From Azolla caroliniana (taxonomy: Eukaryota; Polypodiophyta), in the NCBI GenBank assembly GCA_043228905.1, contig JBHGNT010000029.1, positions 62,001 to 126,000 of the forward strand: a stretch of DNA of 64,000 nucleotides, written 5' to 3'. Positions 14,430 to 25,263 of the stretch are shown in pieces (the stretch's first letter is position 1; each line of letters opens with the position of its first letter). The notes under the pieces were generated by a model. It saw nothing but the letters and a program-made list of their open reading frames with translations, was not told the origin of the DNA and searched no databases. The position numbers and the translations under genes were made by a program.

Positions 14430-16845
14430 TTAATTTACAAACGTGATCTTCTCCACTTCCTCCTCAAATTTGCTAATTTCTTCATGTCTCTGGACCTGAG
14501 TTTCAAAATCTTGTTTTTTCGATTCCATATTATAATTTACTAACGCGCTCTTCTCCACTACCTCCTCAAATTTGCAAATTTCTTCATGTCTCTCGACCTG
14601 AGTTTCAAAATCTTGATTTTTTAATTCCATATCATAGCTAGCGTTGTTAGCTTCGATTCGCATGTTTAAACACAAAAATCCGATATCACACGAGCCAGGT
14701 ATGAACATTTTAATTTACTAACAGGCTCTTCTTCACTACCTCCTCAAATTTGCTAATTTGTTCATGTCTCTCGACCTGAGTTTCAAAATCTTGATTTTTT
14801 AATTCCATATTAGAGCTAGCGTTGTTAGCTTCGATTCGCATGTTTGAACACAGAAATCCGATATCACACGAGCCAGGTATGAACATTTTAATTTACAAAC
14901 GCGATCTTCTCCACTACCTCCTCAAATTTGCTAATTTCTTCATGTCTCTCGACCTGAGTTTCAAAATCTTGATTTTTTAATTCAATATTAGAGATAGCGT
15001 TGTTAGCTTCGATTCGCATGTTTGAACACAGAAATCCGATATCACACGAGCCAGGTATGAACATTTTAATTTACTAACGCACTCTTCTCCACTACCTCCT
15101 CAAATTTGCAAATTTCTTCATGTCTCTCGACCTGAGTTTCAAAATCTTGATTTTTTAATTCCATATTAGAGATAGCGTTGTTAGCTTCGATTCGCATGTT
15201 TGAACACAGAAATCCGATATCACACGAGCCAGGTATGAACATTTTAATTTACTAACGCGCTCTTCTCCACTTCCTCCTCAAATTTGCTAATTTCTTCATG
15301 TCTCTCGACGTGAGTTTCAAAATCTTGATTTTTTAATTCCATATTAGAGATAACGTTGTTAGCTTCGATTCGCATGTTTGAACACAGAAATCCGATATCA
15401 CACGAGCCAGGTATGAACATTTTCATTTACTAACGCGCTCTTCTCCACTTCCTCCTCAAATTTGCTAATTTCTTCATGTCTCTGGACCTGAGTTTCAAAA
15501 TCTTGATTTTTGAATTCCATATTAGAGATAGCGTTGTTAGCTTCGATTCGCATGTTTGAACACAGAAATCCGATATCACTCGAGCCAGGTATGAACATTT
15601 TAATTTACTAACACGCTCTTCTCCACTTCCTCCTCAAATTTACTAATTTCTTCATGTCTCTCGACGTGAGTTTCAAAATCTTGATTTTTTAATTCCATAT
15701 TAGAGATAGCGTTGTTAGCTTCGATTCGCATGTTTGAACACAGAAATCCGATATCACACGAGCCAGGTATGAACATTTTCATTTACTAACGCGCTCTTCT
15801 CCACTTCCTCCTCAAATTTGCAAATTTCTTCATGTCTCTCGACCTGAGTTTCAAAATCTTGATTTTTGAATTCCATATTAGAGCTAGCGTTGTTAGGTTG
15901 GATTCGCATGTTTGAACACAGAAATCCGATATCACACGAGCCAGGTATGAACATTTTAATTTACTAACGCGCTCTTCTCCACTACCTCCTCAAATTTGCT
16001 AATTTATTCATGTCTCTCGAGCTGAGTTTTAAAATCTTGATTTTGTAATTCCATATCATAGCTAGCGTTGTTAGCTTCGATTCGCATGTTTGGACACAGA
16101 AATCCGATATCACACGAGCCAGGTATGAACATTTTAATTTACTATCGCGCTCTTCTCCACTTCCTCCTCAAATTTGCAAATTTCTTCATGTCTCTCGACC
16201 TGAGTTTCAAAATCTTGATTTTTGAATTCCATATTAGAGCTAGCGTTGTTAGGTTGGATTCGCATGTTTGAACACAGAAATCCGATATCACACGAGCCAG
16301 GTATGAACATTTTAATTTACTAACGCGCTCTTCTCCACTACCTCCTCAAATTTGCTAATTTATTCATGTCTCTCGAGCTGAGTTTTAAAATCTTGATTTT
16401 GTAATTCCATATCATAGCTAGCGTTGTTAGCTTCGATTCGCATGTTTGAACACCGAAATCCGATATCACACGAGCCAGGTATGAACATTTTAATTTACTG
16501 ACTCGTTCTTCTCAACTTCCTCCTCAAATATACTAATTTCTTCATGTCTCTCGACCAGAGTTTCAAAATCTTGATTTTTTAATTCCATATTAGAGCTAGC
16601 GTTGTTAGCTTCGAGTCGCATGTTTGAACACAGAAATCCGATATCAAACGAGCAAGGTATGAACATTTTAATTTACTGACTCGCTCTTCTCCACTTCTTC
16701 CTCAAATTTGCTAATTTCTTCATGTCTCTTGACCTGAGTTTCAAAATCTTGATTTTTTAATTCAATATTAGAGCTAGCGTTGTTAGCTTCGATTCGCATG
16801 TTTGAACACAGAAATCCGATATCACACGAGCCAGGTATGAACATT
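14430..16845. repeat. Higher-order repeat unit of satellite A, 2416 bp
   Basis: Block beginning at the monomer pair that contains the 102-bp short monomer. The same order of variants starts again at 16846: short monomer, monomer with CTAACAGGCTC, ACAAACGCGATC, CTAACGCACTC, then monomers with CGACGTG. The length equals 13 full monomers plus the 102-bp one (13 x 178 + 102). Confidence 0.8.
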
Positions 16846-19439
16846 TTAATTTACAAACGTGATCTTCTCCACTTCCTCCTCAAATTTGCTAATTTCTTCA
16901 TGTCTCTGGACCTGAGTTTCAAAATCTTGTTTTTTCGATTCCATATTATAATTTACTAACGCGCTCTTCTCCACTACCTCCTCAAATTTGCAAATTTCTT
17001 CATGTCTCTCGACCTGAGTTTCAAAATCTTGATTTTTTAATTCCATATCATAGCTAGCGTTGTTAGCTTCGATTCGCATGTTTAAACACAAAAATCCGAT
17101 ATCACACGAGCCAGGTATGAACATTTTAATTTACTAACAGGCTCTTCTTCACTACCTCCTCAAATTTGCTAATTTGTTCATGTCTCTCGACCTGAGTTTC
17201 AAAATCTTGATTTTTTAATTCCATATTAGAGCTAGCGTTGTTAGCTTCGATTCGCATGTTTGAACACAGAAATCCGATATCACACGAGCCAGGTATGAAC
17301 ATTTTAATTTACAAACGCGATCTTCTCCACTACCTCCTCAAATTTGCTAATTTCTTCATGTCTCTCGACCTGAGTTTCAAAATCTTGATTTTTTAATTCA
17401 ATATTAGAGATAGCGTTGTTAGCTTCGATTCGCATGTTTGAACACAAAAATCCGATATCACACGAGCCAGGTATGAACATTTTAATTTACTAACGCACTC
17501 TTCTCCACTACCTCCTCAAATTTGCAAATTTCTTCATGTCTCTCGACCTGAGTTTCAAAATCTTGATTTTTTAATTCCATATTAGAGATAGCGTTGTTAG
17601 CTTCGATTCGCATGTTTGAACACAGAAATCCGATATCACACGAGCCAGGTATGAACATTTTAATTTACTAACGCGCTCTTCTCCACTTCCTCCTCAAATT
17701 TGCTAATTTCTTCATGTCTCTCGACGTGAGTTTCAAAATCTTGATTTTTTAATTCCATATTAGAGATAACGTTGTTAGCTTCGATTCGCATGTTTGAACA
17801 CAGAAATCCGATATCACACGAGCCAGGTATGAACATTTTCATTTACTAACGCGCTCTTCTCCACTTCCTCCTCAAATTTGCTAATTTCTTCATGTCTCTG
17901 GACCTGAGTTTCAAAATCTTGATTTTTGAATTCCATATTAGAGATAGCGTTGTTAGCTTCGATTCGCATGTTTGAACACAGAAATCCGATATCACTCGAG
18001 CCAGGTATGAACATTTTAATTTACTAACACGCTCTTCTCCACTTCCTCCTCAAATTTGCTAATTTCTTCATGTCTCTCGACGTGAGTTTCAAAATCTTGA
18101 TTTTTTAATTCCATATTAGAGATAGCGTTGTTAGCTTCGATTCGCATGTTTGAACACAGAAATCCGATATCACACGAGCCAGGTATGAACATTTTCATTT
18201 ACTAACGCGCTCTTCTCCACTTCCTCCTCAAATTTGCTAATTTCTTCATGTCTCTGGACCTGAGTTTCAAAATCTTGATTTTTGAATTCCATATTAGAGA
18301 TAGCGTTGTTAGCTTCGATTCGCATGTTTGAACACAGAAATCCGATATCACTCGAGCCAGGTATGAACATTTTAATTTACTAACACGCTCTTCTCCACTT
18401 CCTCCTCAAATTTGCTAATTTCTTCATGTCTCTAGACCTGAGTTTCAAAATCTTGATTTTTGAATTCCATATTAGAGCTAGCGTTGTTAGGTTTGATTCG
18501 CATGTTTGAACACAGAAATCCGATATCACACGAGCCAGGTATGAACATTTTAATTTACTAACGCGCTCTTCTCCACTTCCTCCTCAAATTTGCTAATTTA
18601 TTCATGTCTCTCGACGTGAGTTTCAAAATCTTGATTTTTTAATTCTATATTAGAGATAGCGTTGTTAGCTTCGATTCGCATGTTTGAACACAGAAATCCG
18701 ATATCACACGAGCCAGGTATGAACATTTTAATTTACTAACGCGCTCTTCTCCACTTCCTCCTCAAATTTGCAAATTTCTTCATGTCTCTCGACCTGAGTT
18801 TCAAAATCTTGATTTTTGAATTCCATATTAGAGCTAGCGTTGTTAGGTTGGATTCGCATGTTTGAACACAGAAATCCGATATCACACGAGCCAGGTATGA
18901 ACATTTTAATTTACTAACGCGCTCTTCTCCACTACCTCCTCAAATTTGCTAATTTATTCATGTCTCTCGAGCTGAGTTTTAAAATCTTGATTTTGTAATT
19001 CCATATCATAGCTAGCGTTGTTAGCTTCGATTCGCATGTTTGAACACCGAAATCCGATATCACACGAGCCAGGTATGAACATTTTAATTTACTGACTCGT
19101 TCTTCTCAACTTCCTCCTCAAATATGCTAATTTCTTCATGTCTCTCGACCAGAGTTTCAAAATCTTGATTTTTTAATTCCATATTAGAGCTAGCGTTGTT
19201 AGCTTCGAGTCGCATGTTTGAACACAGAAATCCGATATCAAACGAGCAAGGTATGAACATTTTAATTTACTGACTCGCTCTTCTCCACTTCCTCCTCAAA
19301 TTTGCTAATTTCTTCATGTCTCTTGACCTGAGTTTCAAAATCTTGATTTTTTAATTCAATATTAGAGCTAGCGTTGTTAGCTTCGATTCGCATGTTTGAA
19401 CACAGAAATCCGATATCACACGAGCCAGGTATGAACATT
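16846..19439. repeat. Higher-order repeat unit of satellite A, 2594 bp
   Basis: Next block after 14430..16845, with the same starting monomers. Its length equals 14 full monomers plus the 102-bp short monomer, so one more full monomer than its neighbour. The same 2594-bp spacing separates the matching points at 7716 and 10310. Confidence 0.8.
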
Positions 19440-22400
19440 TTAATTTACAAACGTGATCTTCTCCACTTCCTCCTCAAATTTGCTAATTTCTTCATGTCTC
19501 TGGACCTGAGTTTCAAAATCTTGTTTTTTCGATTCCATATTATAATTTACTAACGCGCTCTTCTCCACTACCTCCTCAAATTTGCAAATTTCTTCATGTC
19601 TCTCGACCTGAGTTTCAAAATCTTGATTTTTTAATTCCATATCATAGCTAGCGTTGTTAGCTTCGATTCGCATGTTTAAACACAAAAATCCGATATCACA
19701 CGAGCCAGGTATGAACATTTTAATTTACTAACAGGCTCTTCTTCACTACCTCCTCAAATTTGCTAATTTGTTCATGTCTCTCGACCTGAGTTTCAAAATC
19801 TTGATTTTTTAATTCCATATTAGAGCTAGCGTTGTTAGCTTCGATTCGCATGTTTGAACACAGAAATCCGATATCACACGAGCCAGGTATGAACATTTTA
19901 ATTTACAAACGCGATCTTCTCCACTACCTCCTCAAATTTGCTAATTTCTTCATGTCTCTCGACCTGAGTTTCAAAATCTTGATTTTCTAATTCCATATTA
20001 GAGATAGCGTTGTTAGCTTCGATTCGCATGTTTGAACACAGAAATCCGATATCACAAGAGCCAGGTATGAACATTTTAATTTACTAACGCACTCTTCTCC
20101 ACTACCTCCTCAAATTTGCAAATTTCTTCATGTCTCTCGACCTGAGTTTCAAAATCTTGATTTTTTAATTCCATATTAGAGCTAGCGTTGTTAGCTTCGA
20201 TTCGCATGTTTGAACACAGAAATCCGATATCACACAAGCCGGGTATGAACATTTTAATTTACAAACGCGATCTTCTCCACTACCTCCTCAAATTTGCTAA
20301 TTTCTTCATGTCTCTCGACCTGAGTTTCAAAATCTTGATTTTTTAATTCAATATTAGAGATAGCGTTGTTAGCTTCGATTCGCATGTTTGAACACAGAAA
20401 TCCGATATCACACGAGCTAGGTATGAACATTTTCATTTACTAACGCGCTCTCCTCCACTTCCTCCTCAAATTTGCTAATTTCTTCATGTCTCTGGACCTG
20501 AGTTTCAAAATCTTGATTTTTTAATTCCATATTAGAGATAGCGTTGTTAGCTTCGATTCGCATGTTTGAACACAGAAATCCGATATCACACGAGCCAGGT
20601 ATGAACATTTTAATTTACTAACGCGCTCTTCTCCACTTCCTCCTCAAATTTGCTAATTTCTTCATGTCTCTCGACGTGAGTTTCAAAATCTTGATTTTTT
20701 AATTCGATATTAGAGATAGCGTTGTTAGCTTCGATTCGCATGTTTGAACACAGAAATCCGATATCACACGAGCCAGGTATGAACATTTTCATTTACTAAC
20801 GCGCTCTTCTCCACTTCCTCCTCAAATTTGCTAATTTATTCATGTCTCTCGACGTGAGTTTCGAAATCTTGATTTTTGAATTCCATATTAGAGCTAGCGT
20901 TGTTAGGTTGGATTCGCATGTTTGAACACAGAAATCCGATATCACACGAGCCAGGTATGAACATTTTAATTTACTGACTCGCTCTTCTCAACTTCCTCCT
21001 CAAATATGCTAATTTCTTTATGTCTCTCGACCTGAGTTTCAAAATCTTGATTTTTTAATTCCATATTAGAGCTAGCGTTGTTAGCTTCGATTCGCATGTT
21101 TGAACACAGAAATCCGATATTACACGAGCCAGGTATGAACATTTTAATTTACTAACGCGCTCTTCTCCACTTCCTCCTCAAATTTGCTAATTTCTTCATG
21201 TCTCTGGACCTGAGTTTCAAAATCTAGTTTTTTCGATTCCATATTAGAGCTAGCGTTGTTAGCTTTGAGTCGCATGTTTGAACACAGAAATCCGATATCA
21301 CACGAGCCAGGTATGAACATTTTAATTTACAAACGCGATCTTCTCCACTACCTCCTCAAATTTGCTAATTTCTTCATGTCTCTTGACCTGAGTTTCAAAA
21401 TCTTGATTTTTGAATTCCATATTAGAGATAGCGTTGTTAGCTTCGATTCGCATGTTTGAACACAGAAATCCGATATCACACGAGCCAGGTATGAACATTT
21501 TAATTTACTAACGCGCTCTTCTCCACTACCTCCTCAAATTTGCTAATTTATTCATGTCTCTCGAGCTGAGTTTTAAAATCTTGATTTTGTAATTCCATAT
21601 CATAGCTAGCGTTGTTAGCTTCGATTCGCATGTTTGAACACCGAAATCCGATATCACACGAGCCAGGTATGAACATTTTAATTTACTGACTCGTTCTTCT
21701 CAACTTCCTCCTCAAATATGCTAATTTCTTCATGTCTCTCGACCTGAGTTTCAAAATCTTGATTTTTTAATTCCATATTAGAGCTAGCGTTGTTAGCTTC
21801 GAGTCGCATGTTTGAACACAGAAATCCGATATCAAACGAGCCAGGTATAAACATTTTAATTTACAAACGCGATCTTCTCCACTACCTCCTCCAATTTGCT
21901 AATTTCTTCATGTCTCTCGACCTGAGTTTCAAAATCTTGATTTTTTAATTCAATATTAGAGATAGCGTTGTTAGCTTCGATTCGCATGTTTGAACACAGA
22001 AATCCGATATCACACGAGCCAGGTATGAACATTTTAATTTACAAACGCGATCTTCTCCACTACCTCCTCAAATTTGCTAATTTCTTGATGTCTCTCGCCC
22101 TGAGTTTCAAAATCTTGATTTTTTAATTCCATATTAGAGATAGCGTTGTTAGCTTCGATTCGCATGTTTGAACACAGAAATCCGACATCACACGAGCCAG
22201 GTATGAACATTTTCATTTACTAACGCGCTCTTCTCCACTTCCTCCTCAAATTTGCTAATTTCTTCATGTCTCTGGACCTGAGTTTCAAAATCTTGATTTT
22301 TTAATTCCATATTAGAGATAGCGTTGTTAGCTTCGATTCGCATGTTTGAACACAGAAATCCGATATCACACGAGCCAGGTATGAACATTTTAATTTACTA

Positions 22401-23619
22401 ACGCGCTCTTCTCCACTTCCTCCTCAAATTTGCTAATTTCTTCATGTCTCTGGACCTGAGTTTCAAAATCTTGATTTTTGAATTCCATATTAGAGGTAGC
22501 GTTGTTAGCTTCGATTCGCATGTTTGAACACAGAAATCCGATATCACACGAGCCAGGTATGAACATTTTAATTTACTAACGCGCTCTTCTCCACTACCTC
22601 CTCAAATTTGCTAATTTCTTCATGTCTCTTGACCTGAGTTTCAAAATCTTGATTTTTTAATTCAATATTAGAGCTAGCGTTGTTAGCTTCGATTCGCATG
22701 TTTGAACACCGAAATCCGATATCACACGAGCCAGGTATGAACATTTTAATTTACTGACTCGCTCTTCTCAACTTCCTCCTCAAATATGCTAATTTCTTCA
22801 TGTCTCTCGACCTGAGTTTCAAAATCTTGATTTTTTAATTCCATATTAGAGCTAGCGTTGTTAGCTTCGATTCGCATGTTTGAACACAGAAATCCGATAT
22901 CACACGAGCCAGGTATGAACATTTTAATTTACTAACGCGCTCTTCTCCACTTCCTCCTCAAATTTGCTAATTTCTTCATGTCTCTCGACCTGAGTTTCAA
23001 AATCTTGATTTTTTAATTCAATATTAGAGCTAGCGTTGTTAGCTTCGATTCGCATGTTTGAACACAAAAATCCGATATCACACGAGCCAGGTATGAACAT
23101 TTTAATTTACTAACGGGCTCTTCTTCACTACCTCCTCAAATTTGCTAATTTCTTCATGTCTCTCGACCTGAGTTTCAAAATATTGATTTTTTAATTCCAT
23201 ATTAGAGCTAGCGTTGTTAGCTTCGATTCGCATGTTTGAACACAGAAATCCGATATCACACGAGCCAGGTATGAACATTTTAATTTACAAACGCGATCTT
23301 CTCCACTACCTCCTCTAATTCGCATGTTTGAACACAGAAATCCGATATCACATGAGCCAGGTATGAACATTTTAATTTACTAACGCGCTCTTCTCCACTT
23401 CCTCCTCAAATTTGCTAATTTCTTCATGTCTCAGGACCTGAGTTTCAAAATCTTGATTTTTTAATTCCATATTAGAGATAGCGTTGTTAGCTTCGATTCA
23501 CATGTTTAAACACAAAAATCCGATATCACAGGAGCCAGGTATGAACATTTTAATTTACTAACGGGCTCTTCTTCACTACCTCCTCAAATTTGCTAATTTC
23601 TTCATGTCTCTCGACCTGA

Positions 23620-24690
23620 ATTTCAAATTCTGTATTTTCTAATTCCATATCATAGCTAGTGTTGTTAGCTTCGATTCGCATGTTTGAACACTAAAATACG
23701 ATATCGCACGAGACAGGTATGACAATTTTAATTTACTCACGCGCTGTTCTCAACTCCCTCCTCTAATTTTCTAATTTCTTCATGTCTCTCGACCTGAGTT
23801 TCAAAATCTTGATTTTCTAATTCCATATCATAGCTAGTGTTGTTAGCTTTGATTGGCATGTTTGAACACAAAAATCCGATATCACAAGAGCCAGGTATGA
23901 CAATTTTAATTTACTGACGCAATCTTCTCAACTCCCTCCTCTAATTTACTAATTTCATCATGTCTCTCGACCTGAGTTTCAAAATTTGTATTTTCTAATT
24001 CGATATCATAGCTAGTGTTGTTAGCTTCGATTCCATGTTTGGAAACTAAAATCCGATATCACACGAGCTAGGTATGACAATTTTATTTACTAACACAATC
24101 TTCTAAACTCCCTCTTCTAATTTACTAATTTCATCATGTCTCTCGACCTGAGTTTCAAAATCTTGATTTTGTAATTCCATGTCATAGCTAGTGTTGTTAG
24201 CTTCGATTCGCATGTTTGAACACTAAAATCCGATATCACACGAGCCAGGTATGACAATTTTAATTTACTGACGCACTCTTCTCAACTTTCTCCTCTAATT
24301 TTCTAATTTCTTCATGTCTGTCCACCTGAGTTTCAAAATCTTGAATTTCTAATTGCATAGCGTAGCTAGTGTTGTTAGCTTCGATTCGCATCTTTGAACA
24401 CAAAAATACGATATCACACGAGCCAGGTATGACAATTTTAATTTACTCACGCGCTCTTCTCAACTCCCTCCTCTAATTTTCTAATTTCTTCATGTCTCTC
24501 GACCTGAGTTTGAAAATCTAGATTTTTTAATTCCATATCATAGCTAGTTTTGTTAGCTTCGATTTGCAGCTTTGAACACTAAAATCCGATATCACACGAG
24601 CCAGGTATGACAATTTTAATTTACCGACGCGCTCTTCTCAACTGCCTCCTCTAATTTACTAATTCCATCATGTCTCTCGACCTGAGTTTC
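23620..24690. repeat. Diverged satellite stretch, subfamily B
   Basis: From about 23620 the monomers change to subfamily B marks: TATGACAATTTT, AGTGTTGTTAG, CACTAAAATCC, CAACTCCCTCCTCTAATTT and ATATCATAGC. Differences between neighbours are more frequent than in the A array. Just before it, near 23316, one monomer has a large internal deletion (CCTCCTCTAATTCGCATG). The boundaries are approximate because A and B are homologous along their whole length. Confidence 0.8.
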
Positions 24691-24839
24691 AAAATCTTGA
24701 TTTTTTAATTCCATATTAGAGATAGCGTTGTTAGCTTCGATTCGCATGTTTGAACACAGAAATCCGATATCACACGAGCCAGGTATGAACATTTTCATTT
24801 ACTAACGCGCTCTTCTCCACTTCCTCCTCAAATTTGCTA
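24691..24839. repeat. Isolated A-type monomer beside the retroelement
   Basis: After about 1 kb of B-type monomers the sequence returns to A marks (ATATTAGAGATAGC, CACAGAAATCC, TATGAACATTTTC, CCACTTCCTCCTC). It stops inside a monomer after AAATTTGCTA at 24839, where the retroelement begins. Confidence 0.75.
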
Positions 24840-24842
24840 TTG

Positions 24843-24848
24843 TTTATT
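24843..24848 (-). terminator. AATAAA polyadenylation-like signal at unit 1 end
   Basis: Minus-strand AATAAA lies a few bases before the unit boundary at 24840, so cleavage 10-30 nt further on would fall in the satellite. The hexamer is common in AT-rich DNA; its place at the end of every unit is the main support. Confidence 0.4.
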
Positions 24849-24912
24849 AACCGTAAGGTTGATACAAGGAGTGCGAGCGACTTTTAGCTATGGTAGATAA
24901 TGTAATAGGAAA

Positions 24913-25064
24913 GGGTTTAGGGTTTCCGGATTAGGGTTTAGGGTTTTGGGATTAGGGTTTAGGGCTTCGGGATTAGGGTTTTGGGATTAGGGTTTTGGGT
25001 TTCGAGATTAGGGTTTCAGGATTAGGGTTTCGGGATTAGGGTTTCGGGATTAGGTCTAGGGTTT
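24913..25064. repeat. Degenerate telomere-like tract, unit 1
   Basis: About 150 bp of irregular GGGTTTAGGG, GGGATTAGGG and GGGTTTCGGGATTAGGG units on the plus strand, so the element RNA carries the C-rich (CCCTAA-like) strand. It resembles TTAGGG/TTTAGGG telomere repeats but is not a perfect array. Confidence 0.8.
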
Positions 25065-25103
25065 ACATAGATAATGTGATAAGAAAAGATTCTAAGCACA
25101 CAT

Positions 25104-25106
<3 letters not shown>

Positions 25107-25146
<40 letters not shown>
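25107..25146. repeat. (GA)20 microsatellite, unit 1
   Basis: Forty bases of perfect GA on the plus strand, (TC)n in the element RNA, between the telomere-like tract and the hammerhead. Units 2 and 3 have 50 and 24 repeats at the same place. Confidence 0.97.
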
Positions 25147-25148
<2 letters not shown>

Positions 25149-25177
25149 CAGGAAAATTCCATTAAAATAAAAGGAAA

Positions 25178-25236
25178 GACCTTATGCAGCAAACTAGTTT
25201 CGCTCTTTTAGGTAGAGCTCATCAGTGCAAAAGGTC
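25178..25236 (-). ncRNA. Hammerhead ribozyme, unit 1
   Basis: All invariant core bases are present on the minus strand: CUGAUGA (25225..25219) and GAA of CGAAAC (25201..25199). Stem II is GCUC/GAGC (25218..25215 with 25205..25202) closed by a 9-nt loop. Stem I pairs GACCU with AGGUC and GCA with UGC around an internal loop (UUU facing UGCAUA), as in natural type I hammerheads whose stem I loop contacts loop II. Stem III would be ACUAGU, a 6-nt palindrome with almost no loop, so activity may need a dimer. The predicted cut is after GUU, between 25192 and 25191. Hammerheads in PLE pLTRs are known; this one was found by reading and is untested. Confidence 0.88.
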
Positions 25237-25255
25237 ATGTACATACAAAAGGTGG

Positions 25256-25263
25256 TTTATATA
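25256..25263 (-). promoter_or_regulatory. TATA-like box before the hammerhead, unit 1
   Basis: Minus-strand TATATAAA lies 20 nt before the first base of the hammerhead. A start about 30 nt downstream would fall at the edge of ribozyme stem I. In unit 1 this promoter would fire leftward into the satellite; in units 2 and 3 it would drive the next unit. AT-rich context makes chance matches possible. Confidence 0.5.

Larger units (their letters stand above)
1..23619. repeat. 178-bp satellite array, subfamily A
   Basis: Head-to-tail tandem array of an AT-rich monomer; matching points recur every 178 bp or multiples of it. Subfamily A marks are TATGAACATTTT, GCGTTGTTAG, CACAGAAATCC, CCACTTCCTCCTCAAATTTG and ATATTAGAGATAGC. 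Neighbouring monomers differ by only a few bases, and blocks of monomers recur in the same order (higher-order repeats). Eight monomers share one 76-bp internal deletion, leaving a 102-bp monomer. Each monomer has a minus-strand open frame of about 60 codons, but 178 is not a multiple of 3, so the frame is not continuous through the array. I call no gene here. A centromeric or subtelomeric role is possible but not shown. Confidence 0.95.

Noticed and set aside
1-24839. Dozens of 60-94 codon minus-strand frames in the satellite as genes
   Set aside because: They recur with each monomer, stop within it, and have no separate promoter or context. They are frames of the satellite, not a gene family. 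The 92-94 codon versions arise where monomers are fused by deletions.
1-24839. Hammerhead ribozyme inside the satellite monomers
   Set aside because: CTGAGTTTC resembles the start of the core, but no CTGATGA with a matching GAAA stem arrangement was seen on either strand.
24830-24845. Target-site duplication around the element
   Set aside because: No short direct repeat links the left flank (TTTGCTA) with the right flank (ACATTAAGATCGG).
24700-24878. CENP-B box in the satellite monomer
   Set aside because: The TTCGATTCGCATG segment starts like the box but lacks the required A and CGGG positions.
24913-25064. A true telomere or interstitial telomeric array
   Set aside because: The units are irregular, the tract is short, and it recurs as part of each retroelement copy.
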